DNA of 64,000 nt from Nodosilinea sp. PGN35 (lineage in GTDB: Bacteria; Cyanobacteriota; Cyanobacteriia; Phormidesmidales; Phormidesmidaceae): the NCBI RefSeq assembly GCF_029109325.1, contig NZ_JAQKQJ010000014.1:87958-151957 (forward strand), in the 5' to 3' direction. The notes under the pieces are model-generated. The model was not told the DNA's origin, ran no database searches, and saw only the letters and a program-made list of their open reading frames with translations. A program made the position numbers and the translations under genes. Below are positions 25,804-34,097 of the stretch, one piece after another; within the stretch, counting starts at the first letter, position 1, and each line of letters begins with the position of its first letter.

Positions 25804-26025
25804 ATGAGCCCTTTTGACCCTCTTTCTCCGGAGTATTTTATGATTCCTGCCCAGGGAATTGTCATTGAGGCGATTGCTTTGGGATGCAATGGCCAGGTGA
25901 AGTTTAAGTCATCGTATTGGCAGGCTCAGTTGACTCAGCATGGTTCAGGGTCTTCTTTGCAGCCCGGTAGCCTGGTTGACGTTGTGGGGCGGGTGGGCAA
26001 TACGCTTTTGGTCAAAGCGAGGTGA
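25804..26025 (+). CDS. NfeD-like OB-fold mini-protein
   Basis: The 73-residue product starts at the ATG 25804 after an AGGAG site. The pattern GQVKFKSSYWQAQLTQ, then LQPGSLVDVVGRVGNTLLVK matches the small OB-fold domain at the end of NfeD proteins (G-x-V...W-x-A...G...V-x-V...G-x-x-L-x-V). The stomatin-partner protease and membrane parts of true NfeD are missing. It lies 49 bp after the PG-binding gene on the same strand, and its end overlaps the convergent cofG end by 14 bp. A partner role for the neighbour is inference. Confidence 0.7.
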   Translation: MSPFDPLSPEYFMIPAQGIVIEAIALGCNGQVKFKSSYWQAQLTQHGSGSSLQPGSLVDVVGRVGNTLLVKAR

Positions 26026-27067
26026 TTTCTATGTCACCAGGAGAGCCGGACGGGCTGTTTAGGCGCTCTCGCCAACTGCGGACTGGGGCTCTAAGGGAAT
26101 GGGGTAGCCAGCTGTCGTACTGAGGATAGACGGGCAGGCGGAGCTGAAGCTGCCAGCCAGCGGGGGCGATCGCATCTCTCAATAAATCCGGTGTGGGGTG
26201 GTCGTAGTCGGGGTTCACCTCATCCACCGGGCTAATGCCGCCCAGATCCCTCGCGCCTGCGGTCAAACAATCTAGCAATCCTTTAAGACTCACCAGGTTG
26301 GGCGGAATCTGAAGGGCAACGTCCGGAGGAAGCCATTCCCTCGCCAGCTGTACAGCTCTGATCAAGGCCGCTTCATCGAGGGCTGTACCCCGCTGGCTTT
26401 GCTGCTGACCGGGGCGGTGGGGTTGCAGAATCACCTCTTGAATGTGGCCGTAGCGGGCTTGCAAAGCGGCGATCGCCCGCAGCGAATCCAACCAGTCGGC
26501 CTCCTTCTCCCCCAGCCCCAGCAGTAGCCCGGTGGTAAAAGGAATAGCCAACTCTCCTGCCCACTCCAGCTGCTGAAGACGCACCTCCGGCCGCTTGCTG
26601 GGGGCGTGGCGGTGGACGGTCTCCAGCAGGCGAGGCGTCACCTGCTCTACCATCAGGCCCATGGAGACATTCACCTGCTTGAGCTGCGCCATTTCGCTGC
26701 GGCTCAGGGGGCCGACGTTCGTGTGGGGCAGCAGGCCAGCCTCCAGGGCCAGCTCGCAAATGCGGTAGATGTGGTGCAGCCAGGCGGCCCGGCGAGGGCT
26801 GTGGGGGGCCACTTCGCCACTGAGCACTAAAATTTCGCAGACACCTCGGCGCTTGAGAGCCGGTAGCTGTTGGGCCACATCCCCTAAGCTCAGCCAGGGC
26901 GACTGGCCCGGATCGGTGCGAAAGTTGCAGTAGGTGCAGCGGTTAAAGCACTCGTAGGTAGGCACCAAAGTGTGGGCGCGGCTGTAGGTTATTTGCTGCT
27001 GCTCCCCGGTTTTAACGACCTTCGAAGAGGAAATACTGCTGCACCCATGCCTCCGAGTTTGCCCCAT
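26012..27067 (-). CDS. cofG: 7,8-didemethyl-8-hydroxy-5-deazariboflavin synthase subunit CofG
   Basis: A 351-residue radical SAM enzyme that, with CofH, makes the deazaflavin F0, used in cyanobacteria as the antenna chromophore of DNA photolyase. The cluster-binding motif is in YECFNRCTYCNFR (C-x3-C-x2-C, residues ~40-50). PHTNVGPLSRSEM, MGLMVEQVTPRL and TGLLLGLGEKEADW are typical CofG barrel segments, and GGISPVDEVNPDYDHP lies near the C-terminus. No CofH gene is within the window; CofH may be elsewhere. The stop overlaps the convergent NfeD-like gene. Confidence 0.9.
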   Translation of the reverse strand: MGQTRRHGCSSISSSKVVKTGEQQQITYSRAHTLVPTYECFNRCTYCNFRTDPGQSPWLSLGDVAQQLPALKRRGVCEILVLSGEVAPHSPRRAAWLHHIYRICELALEAGLLPHTNVGPLSRSEMAQLKQVNVSMGLMVEQVTPRLLETVHRHAPSKRPEVRLQQLEWAGELAIPFTTGLLLGLGEKEADWLDSLRAIAALQARYGHIQEVILQPHRPGQQQSQRGTALDEAALIRAVQLAREWLPPDVALQIPPNLVSLKGLLDCLTAGARDLGGISPVDEVNPDYDHPTPDLLRDAIAPAGWQLQLRLPVYPQYDSWLPHSLRAPVRSWRERLNSPSGSPGDIEITSL

Positions 27068-27092
27068 GCCACGGCCCTTCTGCCTTACTCTG

Positions 27093-27485
27093 CTAGTGTA
27101 CGGGGGGTTCTGCCACAGGTGTGATTACGGTTTCCACCGGAAAGCCTGCCGCCTTCCAGGCCGCCACCCCACCGCGCACGATCGCCACCCGAGAAAACCC
27201 GGCCCCGCGCAGCCGGTCAGCCACCGCTGTCGCCTCGTCGTCGGTGTTGCTGTAAATATAGAGATCGCGGGTCACCTCAAAACAATTGGCAGCCGTGGCG
27301 AGCAGTGAGTCGGTGGGCATGGAGATAGCGCCGGTAATATGGCTCTGATTGAACTCGGCGCGATCGCGCACATCGATGATAGTCAGCGCTGGCTCGCCCC
27401 AGTCGAGCCGCTCCTTGAGGTCATAGACGCGGGACTCTGGCCGTAGCGGCGAAGGCTTAGGAAGCAGGCCAAACAGACGATTCAT
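27093..27485 (-). CDS. Rhodanese-like protein lacking the catalytic cysteine
   Basis: The 130-residue product starts MNRLFGLLPKPSPL at the ATG 27483-27485. A single rhodanese fold is visible: IIDVRDRAEFNQSHITGAISMP (split here: IIDVRDRAEF, then HITGAISMP) and GGVAAWKAAGFPV. At the active-site loop the sequence is LYIYSNTDDEA, so the usual Cys is Ser and the loop lacks the R/K cage. A sulfurtransferase role is therefore unlikely; binding or regulation is more plausible. The gene lies 25 bp upstream of cofG on the same strand. I do not see a more specific family. Confidence 0.85.
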   Translation of the reverse strand: MNRLFGLLPKPSPLRPESRVYDLKERLDWGEPALTIIDVRDRAEFNQSHITGAISMPTDSLLATAANCFEVTRDLYIYSNTDDEATAVADRLRGAGFSRVAIVRGGVAAWKAAGFPVETVITPVAEPPVH

Positions 27486-27875
27486 AGCGAGGAGGATCCT
27501 GGTGAAGGCGGTCTCCTGCAATGTAACAAACCTTAATAGGGTGCGCAAACTTTTATTGAAGTGAGTAGACAAATCTGACCATTCTTGAGTCCAATTCAAT
27601 TGATAAATTCCAATCTTTTCCCCAAAAATCTTCCCTCAGGCACATCGGTATCGCCCTCACCAGAGCCGGACAGGTCGTAAACGCCGGGGGCGATGCCATC
27701 GCTGTGGTACTGCCCCAGTTCTGGCTAGCGCCAGGGGCAGACCGCCTGAGCGTCAGGGCCATTGCCATAGTCGGCAGCGCGAGAAAACAGGGTGTTTCCC
27801 TCTCCTGGCTAGATCCTTTGTTCCAGTGCCCTGGCCACGCAGTAGCATAAAACTAGTTGCCTCGGAGCCCCTGCC
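27486..27875. other. Intergenic region between the rhodanese gene and mutL
   Basis: About 390 bp without a convincing gene. On the minus strand between ~27600 and ~27780 short open stretches such as GQYHSDGIAPGVYDLSG read like a decayed protein, but stops and frame changes break them up and I recognise no family. Confidence 0.35.
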
Positions 27876-29624
27876 ATCACTGCTGACAGCGTTTCTAAAT
27901 CTGGGTCTAGCCGCATTCACGCGCTGCCGAGCGATGTTGTTCACAGCATTGCCGCCGGGGAAGTGATCGACTCTCTAGCGGCGGTGGTGCGCGAACTGAT
28001 TGAGAATGCGCTCGATGCCCAGGCCACCCACATTACCCTGGCCCTCTGGCCCGACCAGGGGCGGGTGCAGGTGGCCGACAACGGCACCGCGATGGCGCTA
28101 GACAATTTGCAGCGGGCGGCCATTCCCCACAGCACCAGCAAAATTCGCACCCAGGCCGACCTGTGGCGAGTCAGCAGTCTGGGATTTCGCGGTGAGGCGC
28201 TGCACAGTCTGGCCCAGGTCGCTCGGCTGGAAATTTGTAGCCGTCCCCCTGGGGCCGAGTCGGGCTGGCGAGTCACCTACTCGGCACTGGGGGAGCCCCT
28301 GAATACGACCCCAGCGGCACTGGCCCAGGGAACTGTGGTTGCCATCACCGATTTGTTTGGCCAGTGGCCTGCCCGCCGCGAGCGATTGCCGACGCTGCAC
28401 CGCCAGCTCAGCCAGGTGCAGCGAGTAATTTACCACTGCGCCCTGGCCCATCCCACGGTGACCTGGGCGGTGCAGCTGAACGATCGCCCCTGGCTGGCCC
28501 TCACCCCCGGCCCCACCCCTCGGGGGCTGGTGCCCCAGCTGGTGCGGGCCGTTGGCGAAGGCGATTTACACGAAGGTTGGCAGCCTGCCCCCTGGGCTGA
28601 GGCGGAGGACGGCCTTGGGCTGGATGCTTTAGACGGTAATCTTTCGGCAAGCCATTCCTTAAAAACCGGCATTTACGGACTGATTGGCCTGCCCGATCGC
28701 TGCCATCGCCCCCGGCCCGACTGGGTCAAAGTCGCGGTCAACGGGCGAGTGGTGGCGGTGCCCGAGCTAGAGCAGAGTATTGTGAATGCCTTTCGCCACA
28801 CCCTACCCCGCCACCGCTATCCCCTGGCCTTTGTGCATCTCACCGTCGCCCCCAGCGCCATCGACTGGAACCGCCGCCCCGACAAATCGACCCTGTACCT
28901 GCACCAGCTCGACGAGTGGACGACCCTCTGCCAGGGCCATATTGAGGCGCTGCTGGGACAGTACGCCGTCCGCCCTGAGGGCAACCAGCAGCAGCGCGTC
29001 ACCCAGCTGCTGAAGATAGCGGAGCCAGGGGCGCTCTACGGTGCGGCTGAGCTGTCCGATGGGTTGCCCTACCCGTCGCGGCCCGGGAGTTTGCGGGCGA
29101 TCGCCCAGGTTCACAACCGCTATATTCTGGCCGAGCAGCCCGACGGCCTCTGCTTAATTGAGCAGCACATTGCCCACGAACGGGTGCTCTACGAGCGGCT
29201 GCAAGACCAGTGGCAGCTGGTGCCCTTGGTCACGCCAGTTGTGCTAGAGGGGCTGACAGAAAAACAGCTGGAGCAGCTGCAGCGACTGGGGTTCAACCCA
29301 GAGGAGTTTGGGCCCCATCGCTGGGCCCTGCGAACCGCGCCACAACCGCTGCGCGATCGCCTTGATCTGCCCGACGCCCTGCTAGAACTCAGCCTGGGGG
29401 GAAATCTGGATACCGCTCAGGTGGCGATCGCCTGCCGCACCGCCATCCGCAACGGCACCCCGCTCGATCTGGCCACCCTACAAACCCTGCTCGACGACTG
29501 GCAGCAGACCCGCAACCCCCGCACCTGCCCCCACGGTAGACCGATCTGCCTGACATTGAGTGAAACTTCCCTGGCCCGCTTCTTCCGCCGCAGCTGGGTT
29601 GTCGGCAAAAGCCACGGCATTTAA
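27876..29624 (+). CDS. mutL: DNA mismatch repair protein MutL (unusual start codon)
   Basis: MutL is the GHKL ATPase that links MutS mismatch recognition to downstream nucleases. Conserved N-terminal motifs are LPSDVVHSIAAGEVID, RELIENALDAQ, DNGTAM and GFRGEAL. Endonuclease-type motifs are in the C-terminus: EQHIAHERVLYE (DQHA-x2-E-x4-E variant), ACRTAIRNG, CPHGRPIC and FFRRSW, suggesting an active nicking form. The first standard start is GTG at 27963, but conserved residues begin before it, and no in-frame ATG, GTG or TTG exists back to the stop at 27843. I set the start at ATC 27876, 8 bp after GGAG; ATT 27915 is an alternative. About 582 residues. Confidence 0.85.
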   Translation: MTADSVSKSGSSRIHALPSDVVHSIAAGEVIDSLAAVVRELIENALDAQATHITLALWPDQGRVQVADNGTAMALDNLQRAAIPHSTSKIRTQADLWRVSSLGFRGEALHSLAQVARLEICSRPPGAESGWRVTYSALGEPLNTTPAALAQGTVVAITDLFGQWPARRERLPTLHRQLSQVQRVIYHCALAHPTVTWAVQLNDRPWLALTPGPTPRGLVPQLVRAVGEGDLHEGWQPAPWAEAEDGLGLDALDGNLSASHSLKTGIYGLIGLPDRCHRPRPDWVKVAVNGRVVAVPELEQSIVNAFRHTLPRHRYPLAFVHLTVAPSAIDWNRRPDKSTLYLHQLDEWTTLCQGHIEALLGQYAVRPEGNQQQRVTQLLKIAEPGALYGAAELSDGLPYPSRPGSLRAIAQVHNRYILAEQPDGLCLIEQHIAHERVLYERLQDQWQLVPLVTPVVLEGLTEKQLEQLQRLGFNPEEFGPHRWALRTAPQPLRDRLDLPDALLELSLGGNLDTAQVAIACRTAIRNGTPLDLATLQTLLDDWQQTRNPRTCPHGRPICLTLSETSLARFFRRSWVVGKSHGI

Positions 29625-29633
29625 GGCGAGGTC

Positions 29634-29700
29634 AGGCACCCGGTTCCTTACTATGCGACATTTAAGTCCTTGCATAACATCCCAAAGGGATCGGGTGCCT
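29634..29700. terminator. Inverted repeat between convergent mutL and GST genes
   Basis: A perfect 9-bp inverted repeat (AGGCACCCG at 29634-29642 and CGGGTGCCT at 29692-29700) with some further pairing spans most of the gap between the convergent genes. It could act as a bidirectional terminator. The loop is long and no T-run follows, so this is tentative. Confidence 0.4.
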
Positions 29701-29707
29701 TGGGTTA

Positions 29708-30910
29708 CTAGGCCGCAAAATTTGCTGGGTCTTGGTCGCGACGGTGACGAGTGGGCAGCGGTTCGGGCTGAGCATCCCCGGCGAGGGCAGCGGTGGCCTC
29801 CAGGGCTGCGCGCAGGCGCTTGGCGGCGTAGATTGACATATCGCGGGGTACGTTGATGCGATCGCGCAGATACCGCAGCCCCAGCTCAGCCCCAGCTGGA
29901 GGCTGGCAGGGCTCCCCTGTCATGAGGTAGGTCAACGCACAGCGCAGGGCCAGATCAATTTCATCCCTGGCAGCCGGATTTACTTTAATAATGTTGTCCC
30001 GGTGCTTTACCATCCGAGTCAGAGCCTCAACCCGAGACGTTTCTGGTTCTAGATAGGCCACATCGGGTAGGCCAAACCAGGGACCAAGGTCAACCTGGGC
30101 CTGGTTGCGCCGGGTCTGGGGCAAATCATTCGCGTAGCAGCCTCCCATTTGCGGCGGCAGGTCGTGCACGTGGGTGTGAAAGTCACTCTGGGTGCCGCGA
30201 TAGGTCGAGCGGCTCTCCAACCCGTCGAACCAGTCCTTGAGGCGAGGGTTCTCCTCCCGCAGCGAGTAGCCTTTGTAGTAATAAAGGCTGGCATTCATGC
30301 GCTCCACGTAGGGCACAAACACCACGTCGGCGGTGCTAAATTCCGGCAAAAAGAAGGAGCCAGAAGTCGCCGCCAGGGCCTGTTCTACCCGTTGCACCAC
30401 TCCGACAAACTGTTCGCCGGCTCGCTGGTCTGCCGCAGGCGAGCGCGCTGGCTGACACAGCCACATACACCAGGCTCGAAACAGCAGTCGCTCTAGCTGC
30501 CGCAGGGGTACCACCTGCGGGTCTTTCATACCCCAGACCAGGGGGCCAAAGGCGTTCTCTAGCGCCAGCAAAATGTCATCGCTTTCAGTAATCATCCGCC
30601 CGTCTAGTTCCAGGGCAGGCAGCATCCCTGAGGGCACCTTGCGCTTGTACCAGGCTTCCTTTTCGCCATAGCAAAACATGGTGACCTTTTCGATGCGGTA
30701 GGGCACTTGTTTTTCCTCCAGCCACAGCCACACCTTCTGGCAGTAAGGACACCAGGCGTGGTTGTCGCGGTAGAGGGTGACCCGCACCGCCGACTCGGGC
30801 TGGCCAAACAGGCGAAGCCGCGACTGGGCATTGGTGGGGCCGTTGGTGTAGTCAACCGAAAAGTCGGCCAGTTCGTTTAGGGCCGACCAGCTCAACGGGG
30901 CGGTGGTCAT
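29708..30910 (-). CDS. Glutathione S-transferase-like protein, long cyanobacterial/plastid type
   Basis: The 400-residue product has a thioredoxin-fold domain with a CPYC motif (HAWCPYCQKVWLWLEE, residues ~53-67), GMLPALELDGRMITESDDIL as the cis-Pro and glutathione-binding region, and a helical GST C-terminal domain (~120-250; FFLPEFSTADVVFVPYVERM). Residues ~260-400 form an extra tail not found in ordinary ~220-residue GSTs. The CPYC pair suggests glutaredoxin- or DHAR-like thiol chemistry rather than classical conjugation; the substrate is unknown. Transcribed alone, divergent from nothing, next to the LuxR-type regulator gene. Confidence 0.82.
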   Translation of the reverse strand: MTTAPLSWSALNELADFSVDYTNGPTNAQSRLRLFGQPESAVRVTLYRDNHAWCPYCQKVWLWLEEKQVPYRIEKVTMFCYGEKEAWYKRKVPSGMLPALELDGRMITESDDILLALENAFGPLVWGMKDPQVVPLRQLERLLFRAWCMWLCQPARSPAADQRAGEQFVGVVQRVEQALAATSGSFFLPEFSTADVVFVPYVERMNASLYYYKGYSLREENPRLKDWFDGLESRSTYRGTQSDFHTHVHDLPPQMGGCYANDLPQTRRNQAQVDLGPWFGLPDVAYLEPETSRVEALTRMVKHRDNIIKVNPAARDEIDLALRCALTYLMTGEPCQPPAGAELGLRYLRDRINVPRDMSIYAAKRLRAALEATAALAGDAQPEPLPTRHRRDQDPANFAA

Positions 30911-31028
30911 AAATCGGAAAACGCAATTAGGGCATTACCCTGATTGTGGCAGTAAAGCAGGGTTTAAGGCACGCGCTTCGAGTCTAAGGTCGCCCGCTGA
31001 ACCGTGTACCGTAAACCTGGAACCCCTG

Positions 31029-31673
31029 CTAAGCCTTATTGTTTTCGATCGCCCAGCGGGCCAGCTCGGTGCGATTGTTGAGCCCGGTTTTACCGAGCAT
31101 ATTGCTGACGTGGCTCTCAATGGTGCGCTGACTGACCTGTAGTTCGTTGGCAATTTCGCGGTTGGCCATGCCTCGGGCCACAAACTGCACCACCCGCAGC
31201 TCGGTAGGGGTCAGCTCTACATCAAAGGGCACCTGAATGGCTGGGCTACCGCCGCCTTTGATTTGCTGCTTAATCAGCCGAGAGGCTTGCTTCAGAGACG
31301 ATTCTACCTGGGCCACCAGCTCCTCAGGCTCGAAGGGTTTGACCATGTATACGTCGGCCCCGGTGTTGAGCCCTTTCACTCGATCCTGACTCTGGCCCTT
31401 GGCGGAGAGAAATAGGATCGGAATCCACTCGGTGGAGGGGTTCTCGCGCACGTGGCGCACGAAGGCGTGACCATCCATCTCAGGCATCATCACATCACAG
31501 ATGATCATGTCTGGGGTAGTGTTTTCCAGCATATCCAGGGCTTCTCGACCGTTGCCCGCCGTCTTGACCTCGTAGCCACGGAACTCAAGATAGTCCTTGA
31601 CCAACAAAATCAGGTTCGGATCGTCATCGATTAGCAGAAGCTGCTTCTGATCGCCTGGGGTTGAATCCTTCAT
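31029..31673 (-). CDS. NarL/FixJ-type response regulator (receiver plus LuxR HTH)
   Basis: The 214-residue product has an N-terminal receiver (LLIDDDPNL acidic cluster, IICDVMMPEMDG with the phosphoacceptor Asp at ~residue 60, LFLSAKG, MVKPFEPEEL). A C-terminal LuxR-type HTH covers residues ~148-205 (LTPTELRVVQFVARGMANRE, then VSQRTIESHVSNML). The closest known group I would name is the Ycf29/TctD-like regulators of cyanobacteria and algal plastids, but that is only an impression. It is likely a DNA-binding activator. No partner kinase gene is adjacent. Confidence 0.88.
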   Translation of the reverse strand: MKDSTPGDQKQLLLIDDDPNLILLVKDYLEFRGYEVKTAGNGREALDMLENTTPDMIICDVMMPEMDGHAFVRHVRENPSTEWIPILFLSAKGQSQDRVKGLNTGADVYMVKPFEPEELVAQVESSLKQASRLIKQQIKGGGSPAIQVPFDVELTPTELRVVQFVARGMANREIANELQVSQRTIESHVSNMLGKTGLNNRTELARWAIENNKA

Positions 31674-32039
31674 GCTTTGACAGTCACTGCGATTAGCTTG
31701 TCATTAAAATTGAGTATGCCCCTCGGGGTCAGTATGCCCCCAAAAGGCCGGTGCATTCACACTGATGTAACGCCGCACCGGTCTATGCGCTGAGCGCCCT
31801 TAGCAGGTGCTAAAGGGCTAGTGCTTACTGCTGATGATACTTCAACAAACTGAGTTCAGTGTGCGATCGCCCTTTTGTCGCCCCCTAGCGGTGGGCTATA
31901 CACAGCAGGCGGTCGCCCCAGCCTGGGGACGACCGCCCGTTGTGAGTCACCTCCTCAACCCGTACAGCGGCAAGATACTGAGCATTTCGCCGCCGCACTG
32001 AATCCCTGGGGTGTGACCCGGAGCGCTATTGCCCGGGAA
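31674..32039. other. Hairpin-rich intergenic region between the LuxR regulator and fasciclin genes
   Basis: There is no gene. Three inverted repeats are visible: CCGGTGC/GCACCGG (31748-31754 and 31775-31781), GCCCTTAGCA/TGCTAAAGGGC (31796-31805 and 31808-31818), and a 13-bp stem with one bulge (31908-31937). The last may terminate the fasciclin gene transcript; the others could be in the 5' leader of the regulator gene. Confidence 0.45.
31908..31937 (-). terminator. Strong GC hairpin downstream of the fasciclin gene
   Basis: GGCGGTCGCCCCA (31908-31920) pairs with TGGGG-A-CGACCGCC (31924-31937) with one bulged base and a three-base loop. It lies ~100 bp beyond the stop of the fasciclin gene. 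No U-run follows on the minus strand, so termination is likely but not certain. Confidence 0.4.
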
Positions 32040-32735
32040 TTACATCGGCAGCAGTACCGAGTCAATCACGTGAATTACCCCGTTGCTGGCTTCGATGTCA
32101 GCGGTTACGACGTTGGCATCGTTAACAGTTACAGCCGACTCATCGACGTTGACCACTACGGAGTCACCTGTCAGGGTGGCCACTTCCCCAGAGGTGAGGT
32201 CGGCGGAGCGCACTTCGCCATCCACCACGTGGTAGGTCAGCAGTTGGGCGAGCTGATCGCGATTTTCGGGCAGCAGCAGCTCCTCTAGAGTCCCTTCGGG
32301 CAGCGCCTCAAAAGCTGCATCGGTGGGGGCAAACACCGTTACGGACAGATCGCCGTTGCTCAGCACTTCGGTCAGGCCGGCGGCCTCAATGGCAGCGGTT
32401 AAAATTTCAAAGTTTCCGTCACTGGCCGCAATTTCTGCAATGGAAAGCTCGCTGCTGGCAGTGGGTTGCTCAGCGTCAGCGGGCGTTTCGACCTCAGCTG
32501 TAGGCTGCTCGTCAGCGGGCGTCTCAATTTCAGCCGCAGGCTGCTCAACGTCAGCGGGCGCTTCCACTTCAGCTGCGGGCTGCTCGACCTCAGCGAGATC
32601 TTCAGCTGCCGCAGACTGCTCAGCCTGGGGCTTGTAGGTTTCAGAGACGGCCTGCTGAGGAAAAGCAACAATGGCAGCGGGGGCAGCGCCAAACAACAGG
32701 AGACCCAGGGCAATGCGAAGAGTGTTCGGAGTCAT
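32040..32735 (-). CDS. Exported fasciclin (FAS1) domain protein with acidic Pro/Ala/Glu repeat linker
   Basis: The 231-residue product has a signal peptide (hydrophobic IALGLLLFGAAPAAIVAF). It continues with a low-complexity linker (~residues 35-95) of imperfect repeats such as EVEAPADVEQPAAE and EIETPADEQPTAEV. A single FAS1 domain follows (~100-231) with VFAPTDAAFEALPEGTLEEL, LTYHVVDGE and GVIHVIDSVLLPM, the H1 and H2 signatures. FAS1 proteins mediate adhesion or act at the cell surface. The linker is probably extended and acidic in the periplasm. The 5' flank (32736-32987) holds no gene. Confidence 0.9.
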   Translation of the reverse strand: MTPNTLRIALGLLLFGAAPAAIVAFPQQAVSETYKPQAEQSAAAEDLAEVEQPAAEVEAPADVEQPAAEIETPADEQPTAEVETPADAEQPTASSELSIAEIAASDGNFEILTAAIEAAGLTEVLSNGDLSVTVFAPTDAAFEALPEGTLEELLLPENRDQLAQLLTYHVVDGEVRSADLTSGEVATLTGDSVVVNVDESAVTVNDANVVTADIEASNGVIHVIDSVLLPM

Positions 32736-32987
32736 GGGAAATTACGTCCTAATGAGGTTTCAAAAAGCCTGGTCAAACAGCTTTACAGAGCTTAACCAGA
32801 CTTGATGAGTTGTAACACGACGCTGGGGGCGGTCTATCCCCCCTGCGGTAGAGTCGTTTCGTTCCCCAGCCGGAGCCAAATTTTTCTGACCCAGGCAAGA
32901 TCGCCTGCCCGGGCGACAAAAGCCGGGGCGACAGTCCGTAACCTCAAAGATTCGTCGGCTGTGATTCGTCGCTGTTCTGGGGGGTTG

Positions 32988-33644
32988 CTACTCGTTGCGC
33001 TGACCGACATCGGCCTCTCGGCCCGGAACCGCCTCCATAGCGGCCATGACGGCTCTTTGAGCCGCCAAGATATCGCGCTCTTCGCCGCCGAGGTAAAGGC
33101 GGCCAAAGCTACCCACTGAGCTGATCTGCAAAATATTGATTAGGGCTGCCTTTTCGGCCTCATTGGCGGCTAAGGAGGCGTAGGCGGCGGGCTCAACCTC
33201 AAATACGTAGAGGGTTTGACCCGCTACAATCATGTTGCCTCGACGGCTGCGGTTAATCAGCTGCACATGGTGGGGGTCGAGATTGCGAATCACCTGACTG
33301 GAAATAATCCGGGGCTTGAGCCGTTCTCGGTAGCTAACCCCCAGCGCGTCGAGCATGGCTCCACCAGCGGCATGAACTTCTCCCTGGTTACTGGCGTGAA
33401 TCTCTAACAGCCCGTAGAGGCGTTCTACAATCAGGGTGCCGGGACGAACAACGGCGGCCTTGAGCCCAATGTCAAGAATGCGGTTAATTTCAATACCAGG
33501 GGAGATCTCTATCCACAGAGAGGCATCGCCGGGCAACGGCAAAAACCCCAGCGAGACGGTGCCCATGTAGGCCGCATGCTGGGGTTGAAGACTGTCGATA
33601 TAAACGTAGCTGCGAAGATCAACGCCCAAGGCCCGGTATTCCAC
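32988..33644 (-). CDS. ccmP: Carboxysome shell protein CcmP (tandem BMC domain)
   Basis: A 218-residue double-BMC protein that forms trimers with a gated central pore in beta-carboxysome shells. The opening MEYRALGVDLRSYVYIDSLQ and LPLPGDASLWIEISPG match the CcmP family. The gate-type residues Glu and Arg are present in LIVERLYGLLEIH. The second BMC repeat includes VFEVEPAAYASLAANEAEKA, then GSFGRLYLGGEE. It starts with GTG (33642-33644) after an AAGGAAGG site. No other ccm genes are in the window, as usual for this satellite gene. The length is close to the ~213 residues I recall for the PCC 7942 protein. Confidence 0.88.
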   Translation of the reverse strand: MEYRALGVDLRSYVYIDSLQPQHAAYMGTVSLGFLPLPGDASLWIEISPGIEINRILDIGLKAAVVRPGTLIVERLYGLLEIHASNQGEVHAAGGAMLDALGVSYRERLKPRIISSQVIRNLDPHHVQLINRSRRGNMIVAGQTLYVFEVEPAAYASLAANEAEKAALINILQISSVGSFGRLYLGGEERDILAAQRAVMAAMEAVPGREADVGQRNE

Positions 33645-33752
33645 TTTCCTTCCTTGGTAGTATACCGGGCTGGGGCAATAACTCGGCGGTTCAGCGGAGG
33701 GACATTGCCCTCAGCAACTCCTGGAATTCAGCAACTCCTGGAATATAGATGT

Positions 33753-34097
33753 TTAGAACCTAGAGCCAAAACCGACTGAGGTTGTGCCCATAGCATCATA
33801 GACGGTGAGGCCGAGGGGTAGGTTTAGGTCTCCATTCTCGTCGAGCAGGTCGTTGAGAATGGGTATATTTAGCGACTCGGCCAGGTCAGTGGCACCACTG
33901 GGTTCTTGACGGCCTAGCTGCTGACCCAGTTCGCCCGCCAGGCGATTCAAACTGTCTTGGCTGTGTTGCTCAACCGAGAGGGCATCGGCCATGGTTTGGG
34001 GGGTGGTTTGCAGCGGGTGGGGGGACGCTAGGGCCTGAATGGGCGCGCCGCAAACCCCTAAAACTGCCGCCGCCGCCAGCCAGTGTGAGTAGTTCAT
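33753..34097 (-). CDS. Small exported protein of unknown function
   Basis: The 114-residue product has an N-terminal signal peptide (MNYSHWLAAAAVLGVCGAPIQ, cleavage probably after QALA). The mature region (SPHPLQTTPQTMADAL, then QDSLNRLAGELGQQLG) is partly helical, and the C-terminus is LTVYDAMGTTSVGFGSRF. No cysteine is in the mature part and no known domain is seen. The aromatic/Gly C-terminus is not a clear membrane anchor or beta-barrel signal. It is on the same strand as ccmP but 108 bp upstream of it; no functional link is evident. A 7-bp inverted repeat (CGACGAG/CTCGTCG at 34167-34195) lies in its upstream region. Confidence 0.6.
   Translation of the reverse strand: MNYSHWLAAAAVLGVCGAPIQALASPHPLQTTPQTMADALSVEQHSQDSLNRLAGELGQQLGRQEPSGATDLAESLNIPILNDLLDENGDLNLPLGLTVYDAMGTTSVGFGSRF

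Noticed and set aside
27963..29624. Starting MutL at the GTG 27963
   Set aside because: This would delete the conserved AAGEVID motif of the ATPase; the gene must begin earlier, although no standard start codon is present.
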